This document shows positions 52,761-61,057 of a DNA stretch of 64,000 nucleotides, piece by piece. Position 1 is the stretch's first letter, and each line of letters opens with the position of its first letter. A program made the position numbers and the translations under genes. Source of the stretch: Limanda limanda (taxonomy: Eukaryota; Chordata; Actinopteri; Pleuronectiformes; Pleuronectidae); NCBI RefSeq assembly GCF_963576545.1, contig NC_083645.1, positions 7,932,447 through 7,996,446 on the forward strand, given 5' to 3'. The notes under the pieces were generated by a model. That model saw only the letters and a program-made list of their open reading frames with translations. It was not told the origin of the DNA and made no database searches.

Positions 52761-53351
52761 GATAGTGATGTGAGCTGATGATACACTGTGAGGCTGCAGG
52801 AGTGGTGATGTAAGGATAGAGCTGCTGTCGTGTTAGATGGATGGCCCTGTGTGGTGTAGGATGCAATTAGGGCACAGTGGTTACATGTGACCATGGAGGT
52901 GCACATGCATTACAATAAAAAGTGACACACACACAGTAAATGAGCTGGAGATGAGCTTTTATTATTCAGGCGCATTAGAAAGTGAACAGAAAACATGTGG
53001 CACATTCACAGAGGTGTACAGACCAAAGAAAAAGTGATTCACACTCATTATATTTATAATAAATACATAAATGTCACTCTGTTACATTTATCTGGTGGCA
53101 ATCTATTTTACACTAATATGTTGTTTTTTTTTATCTCAAATGGACAGCGACTTTACTTCCACTTCCATTAAAGTTGAAATGTTGCCATCTAGTGTCCAGT
53201 CTCCATGTCAGCCAGCACAGAGGACCTGAGAAACCCATCCTCTCTGCAGACTGGCACAAAGGTTCACAGAGGCAAAAGAACAGCACATCTCTTATTTTTA
53301 TTTCCTCCAAATATCTCAAATACCACTATCTAATAATTGCGTAGCTGTTCA
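52761..53351. other. Spacer between gpc3 promoter and miRNA cluster
   Basis: About 600 bp of unique sequence. No ORF, hairpin of the miR-92 type or repeat was recognised. On the minus strand it would be the 3' flank of the miRNA primary transcript, running toward the gpc3 promoter. Confidence 0.5.
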
Positions 53352-53442
53352 CAACATCTGGCGGATTGCAGATGGATACTGTGCAATTTCCATTCATCTT
53401 GTCAAGGATTGAAATTGCGGAGTCATCCACCCGAAAACAGCG
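53352..53442 (-). ncRNA. mir363: microRNA precursor mir-363
   Basis: On the minus strand the 3' arm at 53388-53366 reads AATTGCACAGTATCCATCTG plus CAA. The 5' arm at 53433-53412 reads CGGGTGGATGACTCCGCAAT plus TT. The two arms pair (GCAATTT with AAATTGC, GGTGGAT with ATCCATC) around a loop of about 22 nt. Known: miR-363-3p is AATTGCACGGTATCCATCTG, so the seed (ATTGCAC) is intact and one internal base differs (A for G). The 5' arm CGGGTGGAT start is also characteristic of miR-363-5p. It is the last member of the cluster, as in the mammalian mir-106a~363 cluster, and shares the miR-92/25 seed. Confidence 0.92.
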
Positions 53443-53622
53443 AGACACAACAGCAGTGTCAAAAGAGACGTAACGTTTTGATTTGCCTGTTGAGTCAAAA
53501 CTGACTACACAGCAGCTGCTCTCTGGTGCCTGCTGGGAATGAGATTTTTCAGACTTTCAAGAGTTCATCAAAGCTCGCAACAGAAGACAGAAAGCGGAGC
53601 ATCTCTTCTTTCTGGCTGTGTC

Positions 53623-53640
53623 TGTGTGTGTGTGTGTGTG
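53623..53640. repeat. (GT)9 next to mir-19
   Basis: Pure GT tract lying about 10 bp outside the base of the mir-19 hairpin. Confidence 0.9.
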
Positions 53641-53644
53641 AGAG

Positions 53645-53724
53645 AGGAACAGAGAGCTTTGCATGGATTTGCACAGCAGAGGCTGACAGAAGCTGAGGGC
53701 AAACCAACAAAACTTGCTGTAAAC
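53645..53724 (-). ncRNA. mir19: microRNA precursor mir-19 (19b/19c-like)
   Basis: The minus-strand 3' arm (53675-53654) reads TGTGCAAATCCATGCAAAGC plus TC. The 5' arm (53713-53692) reads AGTTTTGTTGGTTTGCCCTC plus AG, the typical miR-19 star strand. The stem closes with ACAG/CTGT at its base. Known: miR-19 mature strands start TGTGCAAATC(C/T)ATGCAAAAC; the seed GTGCAAA is intact and the only change to the miR-19c form, as I recall it, is near the 3' end. A (GT)n tract at 53623-53640 lies directly beside the 3' base of the hairpin. mir-20b is about 130 bp upstream in transcription. Confidence 0.92.
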
Positions 53725-53774
53725 CTCCAAGTCTGTTCACGTGCTGTGATATCAGTGTGAGGCGTGGAGGAGGT

Positions 53775-53856
53775 GGCCGGCAGTACCTGAAGTGCACAAA
53801 CTGCAGTAGATAAGTGTACACTACCTGCACTGTGAGCACTTTTGAACTGCCAGGTC
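53775..53856 (-). ncRNA. mir20b: microRNA precursor mir-20b
   Basis: The minus-strand 5' arm (53843-53821) reads AAAAGTGCTCACAGTGCAGG plus TAG. The 3' arm (53807-53784) reads ACTGCAGTTTGTGCACTTCA plus GGTA. The stem base pairs GGCAGT with ACTGCC. Known: fish miR-20b is CAAAGTGCTCACAGTGCAGG plus TAG, so all bases match except the very first, which is A here; the miR-17-family seed AAAGTGC is intact. It lies between mir-18 (about 0.9 kb upstream) and mir-19. Confidence 0.94.
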
Positions 53857-54667
53857 GACAAGGCGTTCAGCTCAAAGAGGCTGGAGAAGCTGTGAATCAC
53901 AGGGGACATGTGAGGGAAAAGACCTGAGCACAAACACGCTCAGAGATGTAGGCAAACCAGTTGACAGCAGTTTGTTCAACTTCCTGTTTATGCAACACGA
54001 CATATTCTAATGTGGACAAGGAATTATTCCATCAGTGCTATTGATGTCTCAACTAGGCAGAGAAATCAGACTGGAAAACTATGATAGATTAGTTTCAGGT
54101 TGTTTTATAATTGTTATATGCTTTGATTTTGGAGAATCAAAAAATGAATGTGTAGCGCTTTAAGTCATCAAATACAGAATGAGAAAATTAGTCTTCATTG
54201 TTACTAAGTATAAAGGAAAATCGATTTTCTTTCTGCTGTTTCAAGCCTAATTACAGTGTATGTGCTGGTTTAATCTTTTTATACTGACGTTTTCTGTTTA
54301 TTGAAAATTTCATATACACATAGAGAGAATAATCAGAAAACAATGTGACCCGGAGCTCTTGCAACTTGGGATGGACATCTTTCACTATTTTACTGATTTT
54401 TCTGAGACTAACCAATGAATAAATACTGAAATTAACCCATAATAACATACATATATGCTCTGTATTCTAGCTGTCTGATATTTGTCAGTGAAGATATCTT
54501 CAAATTATCCCTTGAAATAAAAGCTGTGACATGCAGACTCCGGCTAATAGGAACACTTTTAGAGAGCTGAAATATATTCAGGCTCTTTAAAGAAAGACGT
54601 GAGGTGTTTCATCACGACTACTCTGCAGGGAAAAGTGTAGTGAGACACATCACGGAGCGTGAACGAC
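53857..54667. other. Spacer between mir-20b and mir-18
   Basis: About 0.8 kb of AT-rich unique DNA inside the miRNA cluster. In mammalian clusters these two hairpins are separated by only a couple of hundred bases. No further seed-containing hairpin (AAAGTGC, GTGCAAA, ATTGCAC) was seen here on the minus strand. Confidence 0.5.
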
Positions 54668-54754
54668 AGGCCCTCCAGCCAGAAGGAGCAACTAGCGCAG
54701 TAGATATTGAAGTACTTCACTAACTACACTAGATGCACCTTAGCTGGAGGACCA
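54668..54754 (-). ncRNA. mir18: microRNA precursor mir-18 (18c-like)
   Basis: The minus-strand 5' arm (54742-54720) reads TAAGGTGCATCTAGTGTAGT plus TAG. The 3' arm (54701-54679) reads ACTGCGCTAGTTGCTCCTTC plus TGG, matching the miR-18 star strand. The stem is closed by CTCCAG/CTGGAG. The GTGTAGTTA tail rather than GTGCAG resembles fish miR-18c as I recall it. A G16 run (54762-54777) sits just outside the 5' base. It is the first recognisable member of the cluster; no mir-17/106a hairpin was seen farther upstream. Confidence 0.93.
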
Positions 54755-54761
54755 TGAGAGT

Positions 54762-54777
54762 GGGGGGGGGGGGGGGG
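54762..54777. repeat. G16 homopolymer next to mir-18
   Basis: Sixteen G (C on the transcribed strand) about 8 bp from the 5' base of the mir-18 hairpin. Confidence 0.9.
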
Positions 54778-54778
54778 C

Positions 54779-55739
54779 TGATGCTGCAGGTCGGGATCAT
54801 CTGAAAAAACAACAAGATCAAATGTTAGTGACGAATGAATACAATGATAAAATCCAAATTGCAGCAGTATGAAGGTGTTTTTATGCTGAGATGAAAAGTC
54901 ATAAAAAACACTGATGTAAGATAAACCTAAACAAAACCTACATTCACAGATGTTGATCAAATAAAAAAAATAACAGGAAGTAAAATGAGTTTGGCTAAAG
55001 TTGGTGATTGTTTCCTTTGTAATGATCAGATATAACAAAAATCCTTCCATCAAACATGTGGAAATAAATAAAGAGGTAATGCAAAGATATTTTAAACAGG
55101 TATTAATAAAACTTTGTAAAAAAATACTGACCACAAACACTTGTAAAAGTACAGAACCACTATCAGAAGTATGTATTTAAACTTAAACTAAATTACTTTA
55201 TCATTAGTGAAGTATCAACATTGGAACATGTTGTAGCTGGAGCTAATATACATACTGTCTAGTTAATCTTGAACACAACATCACCTTAAAACATATTATT
55301 ACCACAAAGGTATTTAATGTAAAATTAAATGAATATATTTGAGTAAAAGCTACTTTTCTTCTGAAAGTAGAATCAGGCTGTACAAGAACTGAAAATGGAA
55401 TTTGTTACGTTAAGAAGTACTTAAAGATATAGCCTACTTGAGTACAAGTACTTTAACTGTTACTTTTTGAATCATTGAAAGTTTGAAAATGTTCAATTCC
55501 TTCGAAATGTGTTATTACTGAATAAATGTGTTATTACTGACTATTAACTCTCTGTAGTGTAAAGAAGTTCTATTAAAAACCCTCATCGTGTGTGTGAGAG
55601 CAGTAAATCCCAGTGTGTGGAGACACTGCAAACACATACGGAGGGGGAGGAAAACCACGAGACTCCATTTTCGGGATCAGAATCATTTCATTTCAAATCA
55701 TCTGAATCAAAACTCACTAATCATTATTATTTCTCCTCA
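54779..55739. other. AT-rich spacer upstream of the miRNA cluster
   Basis: About 960 bp without recognisable gene, hairpin or repeat family. A 138-codon minus-strand frame here reads through AT-rich DNA and has no coding character. Confidence 0.5.
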
Positions 55740-55980
55740 TCCACCATGATCTTACTCGCGGGCTTGTATCTGCAGTGTGGAGACTGAGCGAGGTTCAACC
55801 AGGATGTGTGAGGCGGCTCTGAACGCGTGGTGTGTGGCTCGTGTAACAAAGTGGCGCCAACGTGCGTCATATAATGTGATGAAGAGCGCGTCAATTAAAA
55901 AATGCGTCTCAATGACGATCACATCCGCTTTTATTCGGTTACGTAACGAGCACAAACACTGTGGCTGCTGAGCGGAGGTT
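55740..55980 (-). promoter_or_regulatory. CpG-rich patch, possible promoter of the miRNA primary transcript
   Basis: Seen: a local island of CG dinucleotides in AT-rich surroundings. It contains a perfect TTACGTAA palindrome at 55939-55946 (PAR-bZIP/NFIL3-type consensus), a GTTGGCGCCAC-type E2F-like element on the minus strand near 55850-55860, and GCGTCA/TGACG half-CRE elements. Inference: it lies about 1 kb upstream of mir-18 on the correct strand, and miR-17~92 family transcripts are known E2F and MYC targets. There is no direct evidence of a start site. Confidence 0.3.
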
Positions 55981-56436
55981 GGATGAAGCTGGGTGACTTT
56001 TACGCATTATGGAAAACACATGGATGAAGTTTATGTGCCAACACACACACACAACAAAGACCTCAGCTCTGCAGCGTTAACACAACTAATCTAACCACTG
56101 GAACCACCAAAATAAAAGCTGCGATAAGTCTGACTAACGACAACAACTTCACATACAATAAAACTAACTAAAAAAAGCGTTATATCAGCCCAGATTTAGC
56201 ACAAGGTGACTTGAACACATGCTTCATATTTCCTTAAACAAAGCAGCAGATCAAAGGCACATCAAAAGTATAAAAAGAAACATTTTTAGCTCATGAAAAC
56301 GTTTTCAATCCTTATTTTTACGCACAAAAAACATCAAACCCATATGTAGTAGAATCAGCAGGAAAAGCTGCAGCCTACCTTTGGAGTGTTGAGGTTCATC
56401 CAAGTGACTGAGGCTTCATCTACTATAACATATACA

Positions 56437-56510
56437 TATATATATGTGTGTGTGTGAGTGAGTGTGTGTGTGTGTGGGGGTGAGTGTGTGTTTGTATGTG
56501 TGTGTGTGCA
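56437..56510. repeat. Compound TA/GT microsatellite
   Basis: ATATATATATGTGTGTGTGT followed by GAGTGAGTGTGTG and GTATGTGTGTG variants. Confidence 0.9.
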
Positions 56511-56591
56511 GAAAGGTCCCAGTATTGCAGCGTACCTCTCTCCGCAGATGTTGCCTCCTCTGCAGCCCTCCTCTTTGCACAAAAAGTTTTG

Positions 56592-56794
56592 TCATGCATG
56601 TAATTGTGAGAGCATCCTTTCTTTTTTGTGTGTTGTTTTTTCTCTTTGTGGGGGTGGGGAGAGGCGCGCACAAGCGACGCACTCATCTTTGCGGATATAG
56701 TCCTCAAATCCTCTCACAAACATGGCATCCCCTCCGCACTCTGGCACCACCACATTTGAAACCATTTCCCCGCCGGAGCAGCACTGCATCCTCC
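56592..56794 (-). CDS. Candidate exon C of an unidentified gene
   Basis: Seen: on the minus strand a strong polypyrimidine acceptor (TTTCCTTTTTATTCCAG, exon starting at 56794) opens a frame that continues to a stop at 56594-56592. It encodes M-Q-C-C-S-G-G-E-M-V-S-N, V-V-V-P-E-C-G-G-D-A-M-F-V-R-G-F-E-D-Y and K-D-E-C-V-A-C-A-R-L. The cysteine spacing and mixed composition look like protein rather than chance. The frame is entered in phase 1, matching the exit phase of candidate exon B. A GTGAGA inside the block could be an alternative donor, so the 3' border is uncertain. I do not recognise the family. It lies 1.8 kb upstream of mir-18 on the same strand. Confidence 0.3.
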
Positions 56795-56799
56795 CTGGA

Positions 56800-57449
56800 A
56801 TAAAAAGGAAAATAACTTCTGCAAACTCCCGACATTAACACGGGCCGAGTGGGGGGAAGTTGTTTTGTATTGAACCCATCTCCATTCAGCGCCGTGCTGC
56901 TGGCCAAAAGAAACCCAGGAGGCTTGTGACCTGTAACCCCTGTAAACCCTGCCCCCACATAGCCTTCTGCTGTGCTCTGTCTGCAGGAGCACGTCCCCCC
57001 CCCCACCCCCACCCCAGCCTCATGTGCACACAAATAATCCGCAACGTTGTTGTTGCAACACTGGACTTTGTGCGCAGATCCTGGCCGCAGAGCAGAGAGA
57101 CGCAGAGGGTTTGTTGCTGGCGGCCCTCACCAGCGGCTCTGTGGGAACGGGCTGCAGCGTTGCCTTACTTGCCTTCTTTTCCTCAGTGAACTTTAACCCA
57201 GTTTCCCATGCTGCCTTTTCTCTGCGGCTGCCGCTGCTCTGATTGGCTGCAGTTTTAAGGGAAGAGAAATTGTGGCTGCCCATCCTGATGGATTCATCTC
57301 AGCCAGTACAGGCCATGGTTGATGTGTGGTGAGAAGCTGCTGATAGAAGAAAAAGAGCAGGGTTCGTTGTGGCCTGGTACTCTGTTACACTTACAGCCCA
57401 TCTAAACACACATGGGTTAGTCAGTGGAAGATCACTGTGCATTATGACC
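56800..57449. other. GC-rich stretch right of candidate exon C
   Basis: Locally GC-rich (56830-57240) with chance frames on both strands. It contains a C-rich run near 56995-57014. It could hold a promoter, but no specific element is defined. Confidence 0.35.
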
Positions 57450-58240
57450 AGTGTGTGTGTGTGTGTGTGTGTGTACTTGGAACCAGACCATACCCAGTGA
57501 CTGCATGTTATGAAGCGGAGGAGTTTGGGGCCAGTCCTCACAACTCTCTAGGGCTGGTTGAGAGTTGTTTTTATGGTTACAATCATGTTCAGGTAAGGGT
57601 CTGTGTTGAGGTTATGTTTAAGTTTAGGTTAAGTTAACATTTTATTTATGGTGAAGGTTAGGTTTAGGTTTAGATTTAAATTAATTGTAGGATTAGGTTT
57701 TAGTTTGTGTTAGGTTTAGATTTAAATTAAGGTTAGGATTAGGTTTTAGTTTGTGTTAGGTTTAGATTTAAATTAAGGTTAGGATTAGGTTATTGTTAGG
57801 TTTAAATTAGGTTTAGATTGGTTGGGGCTAGGGGATTGTATTGGGCTAATGTTAGTTTTCAGATTAGGTTAAGATTAGGATGAGATTTAAAACAGGTTTA
57901 AGATTGGTTTAAGTTTAAATTAGGTTTAGGATTAGGTTAAATTTAGATTAAGATTTGTTTAGGTTAAAGTTAGAATTAGATATAAATTAGGTTTAGGATT
58001 CGGTCATGGTTATATTTAATTTGTTGAAGATAAAGTTAGTTTAAGGGTCAGTGTTAGGTAAGTAGTAACTATGGTTACGGTTAGCTATCAATGTAAGATA
58101 ATGTTATATTCTCTGAAGTCACAGGAACACGATGGTGTGGATGGGTGTGTATTATATCTTAGTGAGGACCCTCTTTGGCATAATGCATTCCCTATAGTCT
58201 CTTACGCTAACCCTAATAAGCAAGTATTTGCCCTCAAACA
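57450..58240 (+). repeat. Fish interspersed repeat with degenerate TTAGGT-type tandem core
   Basis: Starts at a (GT)11 tract (57450-57472) and CTTGGAACCAGACCATACCC. The core (57590-58080) is built from (G)GTTTAGGTTTAG-like units. It ends near GTGAGGACCCTCTTTGGCAT and ACGCTAACCCTAATAAGCAA. Known: a widespread fish repeat combines a GT tract, TTAGGTT-like core and 'GAGGACC' segments. Confidence 0.65.
57689..57800 (+). repeat. 46-bp tandem repeat
   Basis: Perfect copies start at 57689 and 57735 (AGGATTAGGTTTTAGTTTGT ... AATTAAGGTT), and a partial third copy starts at 57781. Confidence 0.93.
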
Positions 58241-58244
58241 CAAC

Positions 58245-58961
58245 ACACACACAAACAAACATATGTTTATGGAACAGATAACATTTCCATTTTATACACA
58301 CAGACAGATTGTACATTTTCATCAGTCGTAATTGCGCTCCACAGAGACATTGGCCTGCCAGCCTATTGAGCAGGCCTCATGCTGGAGGAGACCTCCTGGT
58401 AGGATGGAATGTGTCCCAGTGTTTTGAGCTGGACGGACATGACTGCTTCACACTCTCTGCTACAAATATCAACAAATAAATTCAACTTCAAAGAGGCAAA
58501 CAGACATTGACTTAGATCAGATGCATGTACTGGAGGCAAAGCTACGATGCAACTTCTACAAGAAAAGTTCCTCTCAGTCGTTGTTTACACTATAAATAGC
58601 ACAGCAACAGGCAATATTGACCCAATACACCGCTGCTGCATTGTGTAACTGCCTGAAGAGCAGTTCTAGAATGTGTATTGGATTTTCAACCTTTCGTAGA
58701 GAAACTATAGGTCACAGTGGAGCTGCAGCTAACGATTATTCTTATTGTCTATCTTTCATTGAAGAATGTCAGAGGGGGTAGTGAAGAACGGATGAGAGAA
58801 TTTGACAGAGACTAAAGGGGATGTTTCAAATTCCTTATTTTGTCCAACTAAATGTTTAGAACTCCTTTTGATACAACTAAACATCTTCCACAGAGGTCAA
58901 GTATGAGCTTCTGTTCACTTAACACACAAAACAGAGAAAAAGAGAAAATCCTCTGAATTAC
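58245..58961. other. Intergenic or intronic sequence, nothing recognised
   Basis: No supported feature. Confidence 0.4.
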
Positions 58962-59024
58962 CCTTGAAGGTTTGTGAGGACTCGGCCACAGTGACACTGG
59001 AGTGCTGGTACACTTCATCAAAAG
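58962..59024 (-). CDS. Candidate exon B of an unidentified gene (63 bp)
   Basis: Seen: acceptor TCTCCTCCTCCGCCTGCAG and donor CAAGG|GTAATT enclose 63 bp, phase 1 to phase 1, encoding F-D-E-V-Y-Q-H-S-S-V-T-V-A-E-S-S-Q-T-F-K. Splice signals are good and the peptide is not low-complexity. It would join in frame to candidate exon A upstream and C downstream. No family recognised. Confidence 0.33.
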
Positions 59025-60919
59025 CTGCAGGCGGAGGAGGAGACTTCAGACAGTGTTGGAAATTATTTAGTGAAACTGAACAAGATCTTTGTTTCTTTCC
59101 TCTCCTGTCATCTAGCAGATACACACAGAGATCACATGCTCCGTCAAAAGGCCCCTTAAATTCAACTCTTTAAAATCAACTCCACACACTATCTAAAAGA
59201 AAGAAATTATGTTTAAATTTGATCATTGAGAAATATGGCATATATTCAACAATTCAGTATTGAGAAGAACCACAGATAAAATAGACCATATCATCATCAT
59301 ATCAAAGGCCAATTTCTCAACAGGTATGGGGAAAAAAAGATAGACAATAATAATCATGAACCTGGACATACTTTCTGATTAGGAGATGTTAAGAAATGTT
59401 CAAATACAAAAGGCACAAATAAATCAAAATGGCACCTTGAAACAAAACCATGACATACAATTGAGCGAATACATAGAGTTATGATCTTTTTTAATAAATT
59501 GGTTTAAAAGAAGAAGAAGGGGGGGGGCTTAATCAGAGACAGAGATTGAATAGACAGAAAAGGATCACCAATTGTGCTGAAATTTTTCAGAAATACAATT
59601 TCATACACTGATCAGTTCCCTTAATGTGCCTTATCTTTTTTTTTAAATCAAGAACCATGAATAATTCCCTGGGCAAATGTGGTGAATATGTAAAAGAAAA
59701 CATCCTATCTAAGTTTACCACGAGCAGTTAGAAATTCTACCTTTCACGTTAGTTAATGCTATAAACACCACATTCTTCTTCTTCACTAGAAGTCTACTAC
59801 AGCTCCTTCCAACACCCAGTGGCTCAGGGATGTCACGTCCTCTCTAAAGCTGGAGAAAAGGAAACATTCAGTAAGAACTAAGTTTAAAATGGCAATTCTA
59901 TTTTTCCAACTCTCTTAAATCTCCACTTTTTTCTTATTTCTTTTGTTTCCTTGTCCATTATCTTATCTTATCCTTTGTATTATTCATTATCTATTTGTTT
60001 ACTTATTTATTTATCTTTTGTGTCATTCAGGTTTTTCAGGGGTTTGTGTGTGTTTTGTCATATTTTAATATTTGTAAAAGTCTCAAACAGTGTCAATATG
60101 GCCAATAGATATTTTGGATCTGTGGCAACACAGAACACAGAACTAAGACATCACTAAATGTTATGAGTTTTTCCTTGGCCCACATTGCATTTGTATAAAA
60201 TGTGTCCAGTAGTTTTTTCTTTATCCTGCTGAAGGTCAGATAAACAGCCATGAAATAGTTATTTCTCAACAGCTCAACTTTTGTATGGACTTTATCTGGA
60301 TGTCTCAGCTAAAGGTGTATTGAGACTGACTCACCAAAGTGGTGATTCAAAAATGTTTAATGATGATTCAAGTTTACTTGAACGTAGACAGATATTCCTT
60401 GTATATAAATGTTTGTACAGATAAACTTACCACAGATGTGTTCTCACCTCTTGTTGCTGATAAGACCGAGACCTGGACAATGACCAAAAGACTGTTGTAG
60501 AAATTTCATTTCTCTCGATAGATATTTATCATAATAAATGTCACAATATGTTTGTAGTAGAAATGTAAATACAGATTTTTGCTCCTTATTGAAGGTTGTG
60601 GTTTTAAACTCCTCTTTATGAGCAGAGAATGACCAACTTTTGACAAGCCTCAGGTCGATCAATTACGTGTAATAACACCTCACTGTGCTTACACAATGCA
60701 CAAGCATTATATTGATATATATTTGACCTTTGGTATATTGCAATCGATGAAAAATATATTGCGATATTGATAGTGTTATTGTCCCTCTAATAAGTTCTCT
60801 GATTTGATTGAAAATTAGGTGGAGCTATGATGTTCGCACATAACTGGGTGATGCAGCAGCAGCTTGTTTGTAGCTCAGAATGCTGTGTGTCATGCTTAAT
60901 CTGTCCCGACTGGTTTTAC
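59025..60919. other. Sequence between candidate exons B and A
   Basis: AT-rich, no feature supported; would be an intron if A and B belong to one gene. Confidence 0.35.
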
Positions 60920-61057
60920 CTTTGATGCTGGGAAAGACACGAGGTCCCACAACTCCACGCACAAAGGGAATAATTAAGCTGTCAGTTGTCTTGGTCAATC
61001 GTGCAAATAGACGAACAGGATTCAGGGAACGTTGAGTGAAGCTCCGTCTGTCCACAC
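60920..61057 (-). CDS. Candidate exon A of an unidentified gene (138 bp)
   Basis: Seen: acceptor TTTTCTATTTACTATGTAG and donor ATCAAAG|GTAAAA enclose 138 bp, phase 1 to phase 1. The peptide includes V-D-R-R-S-F-T-Q-R-S-L-N-P-V-R-L-F-A-R-L, then T-T-D-S-L-I-I-P-F-V-R-G-V-V-G-P-R-V-F-P-S-I-K, rich in arginine. The opposite strand is also partly open here, so strand assignment is not certain. Larger open frame around it (60825-61322) is probably intron read-through. No family recognised. Confidence 0.3.

Noticed and set aside
52273..52773. 166-codon plus-strand frame opposite gpc3 exon 1
   Set aside because: It is the antisense shadow of the GC-rich exon and promoter; no homology recognised.
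57590..58080. Interstitial telomere (TTAGGG)n
   Set aside because: Units are degenerate GGTTTAG/TTAGGT without runs of TTAGGG; it fits the core of a dispersed fish repeat better.
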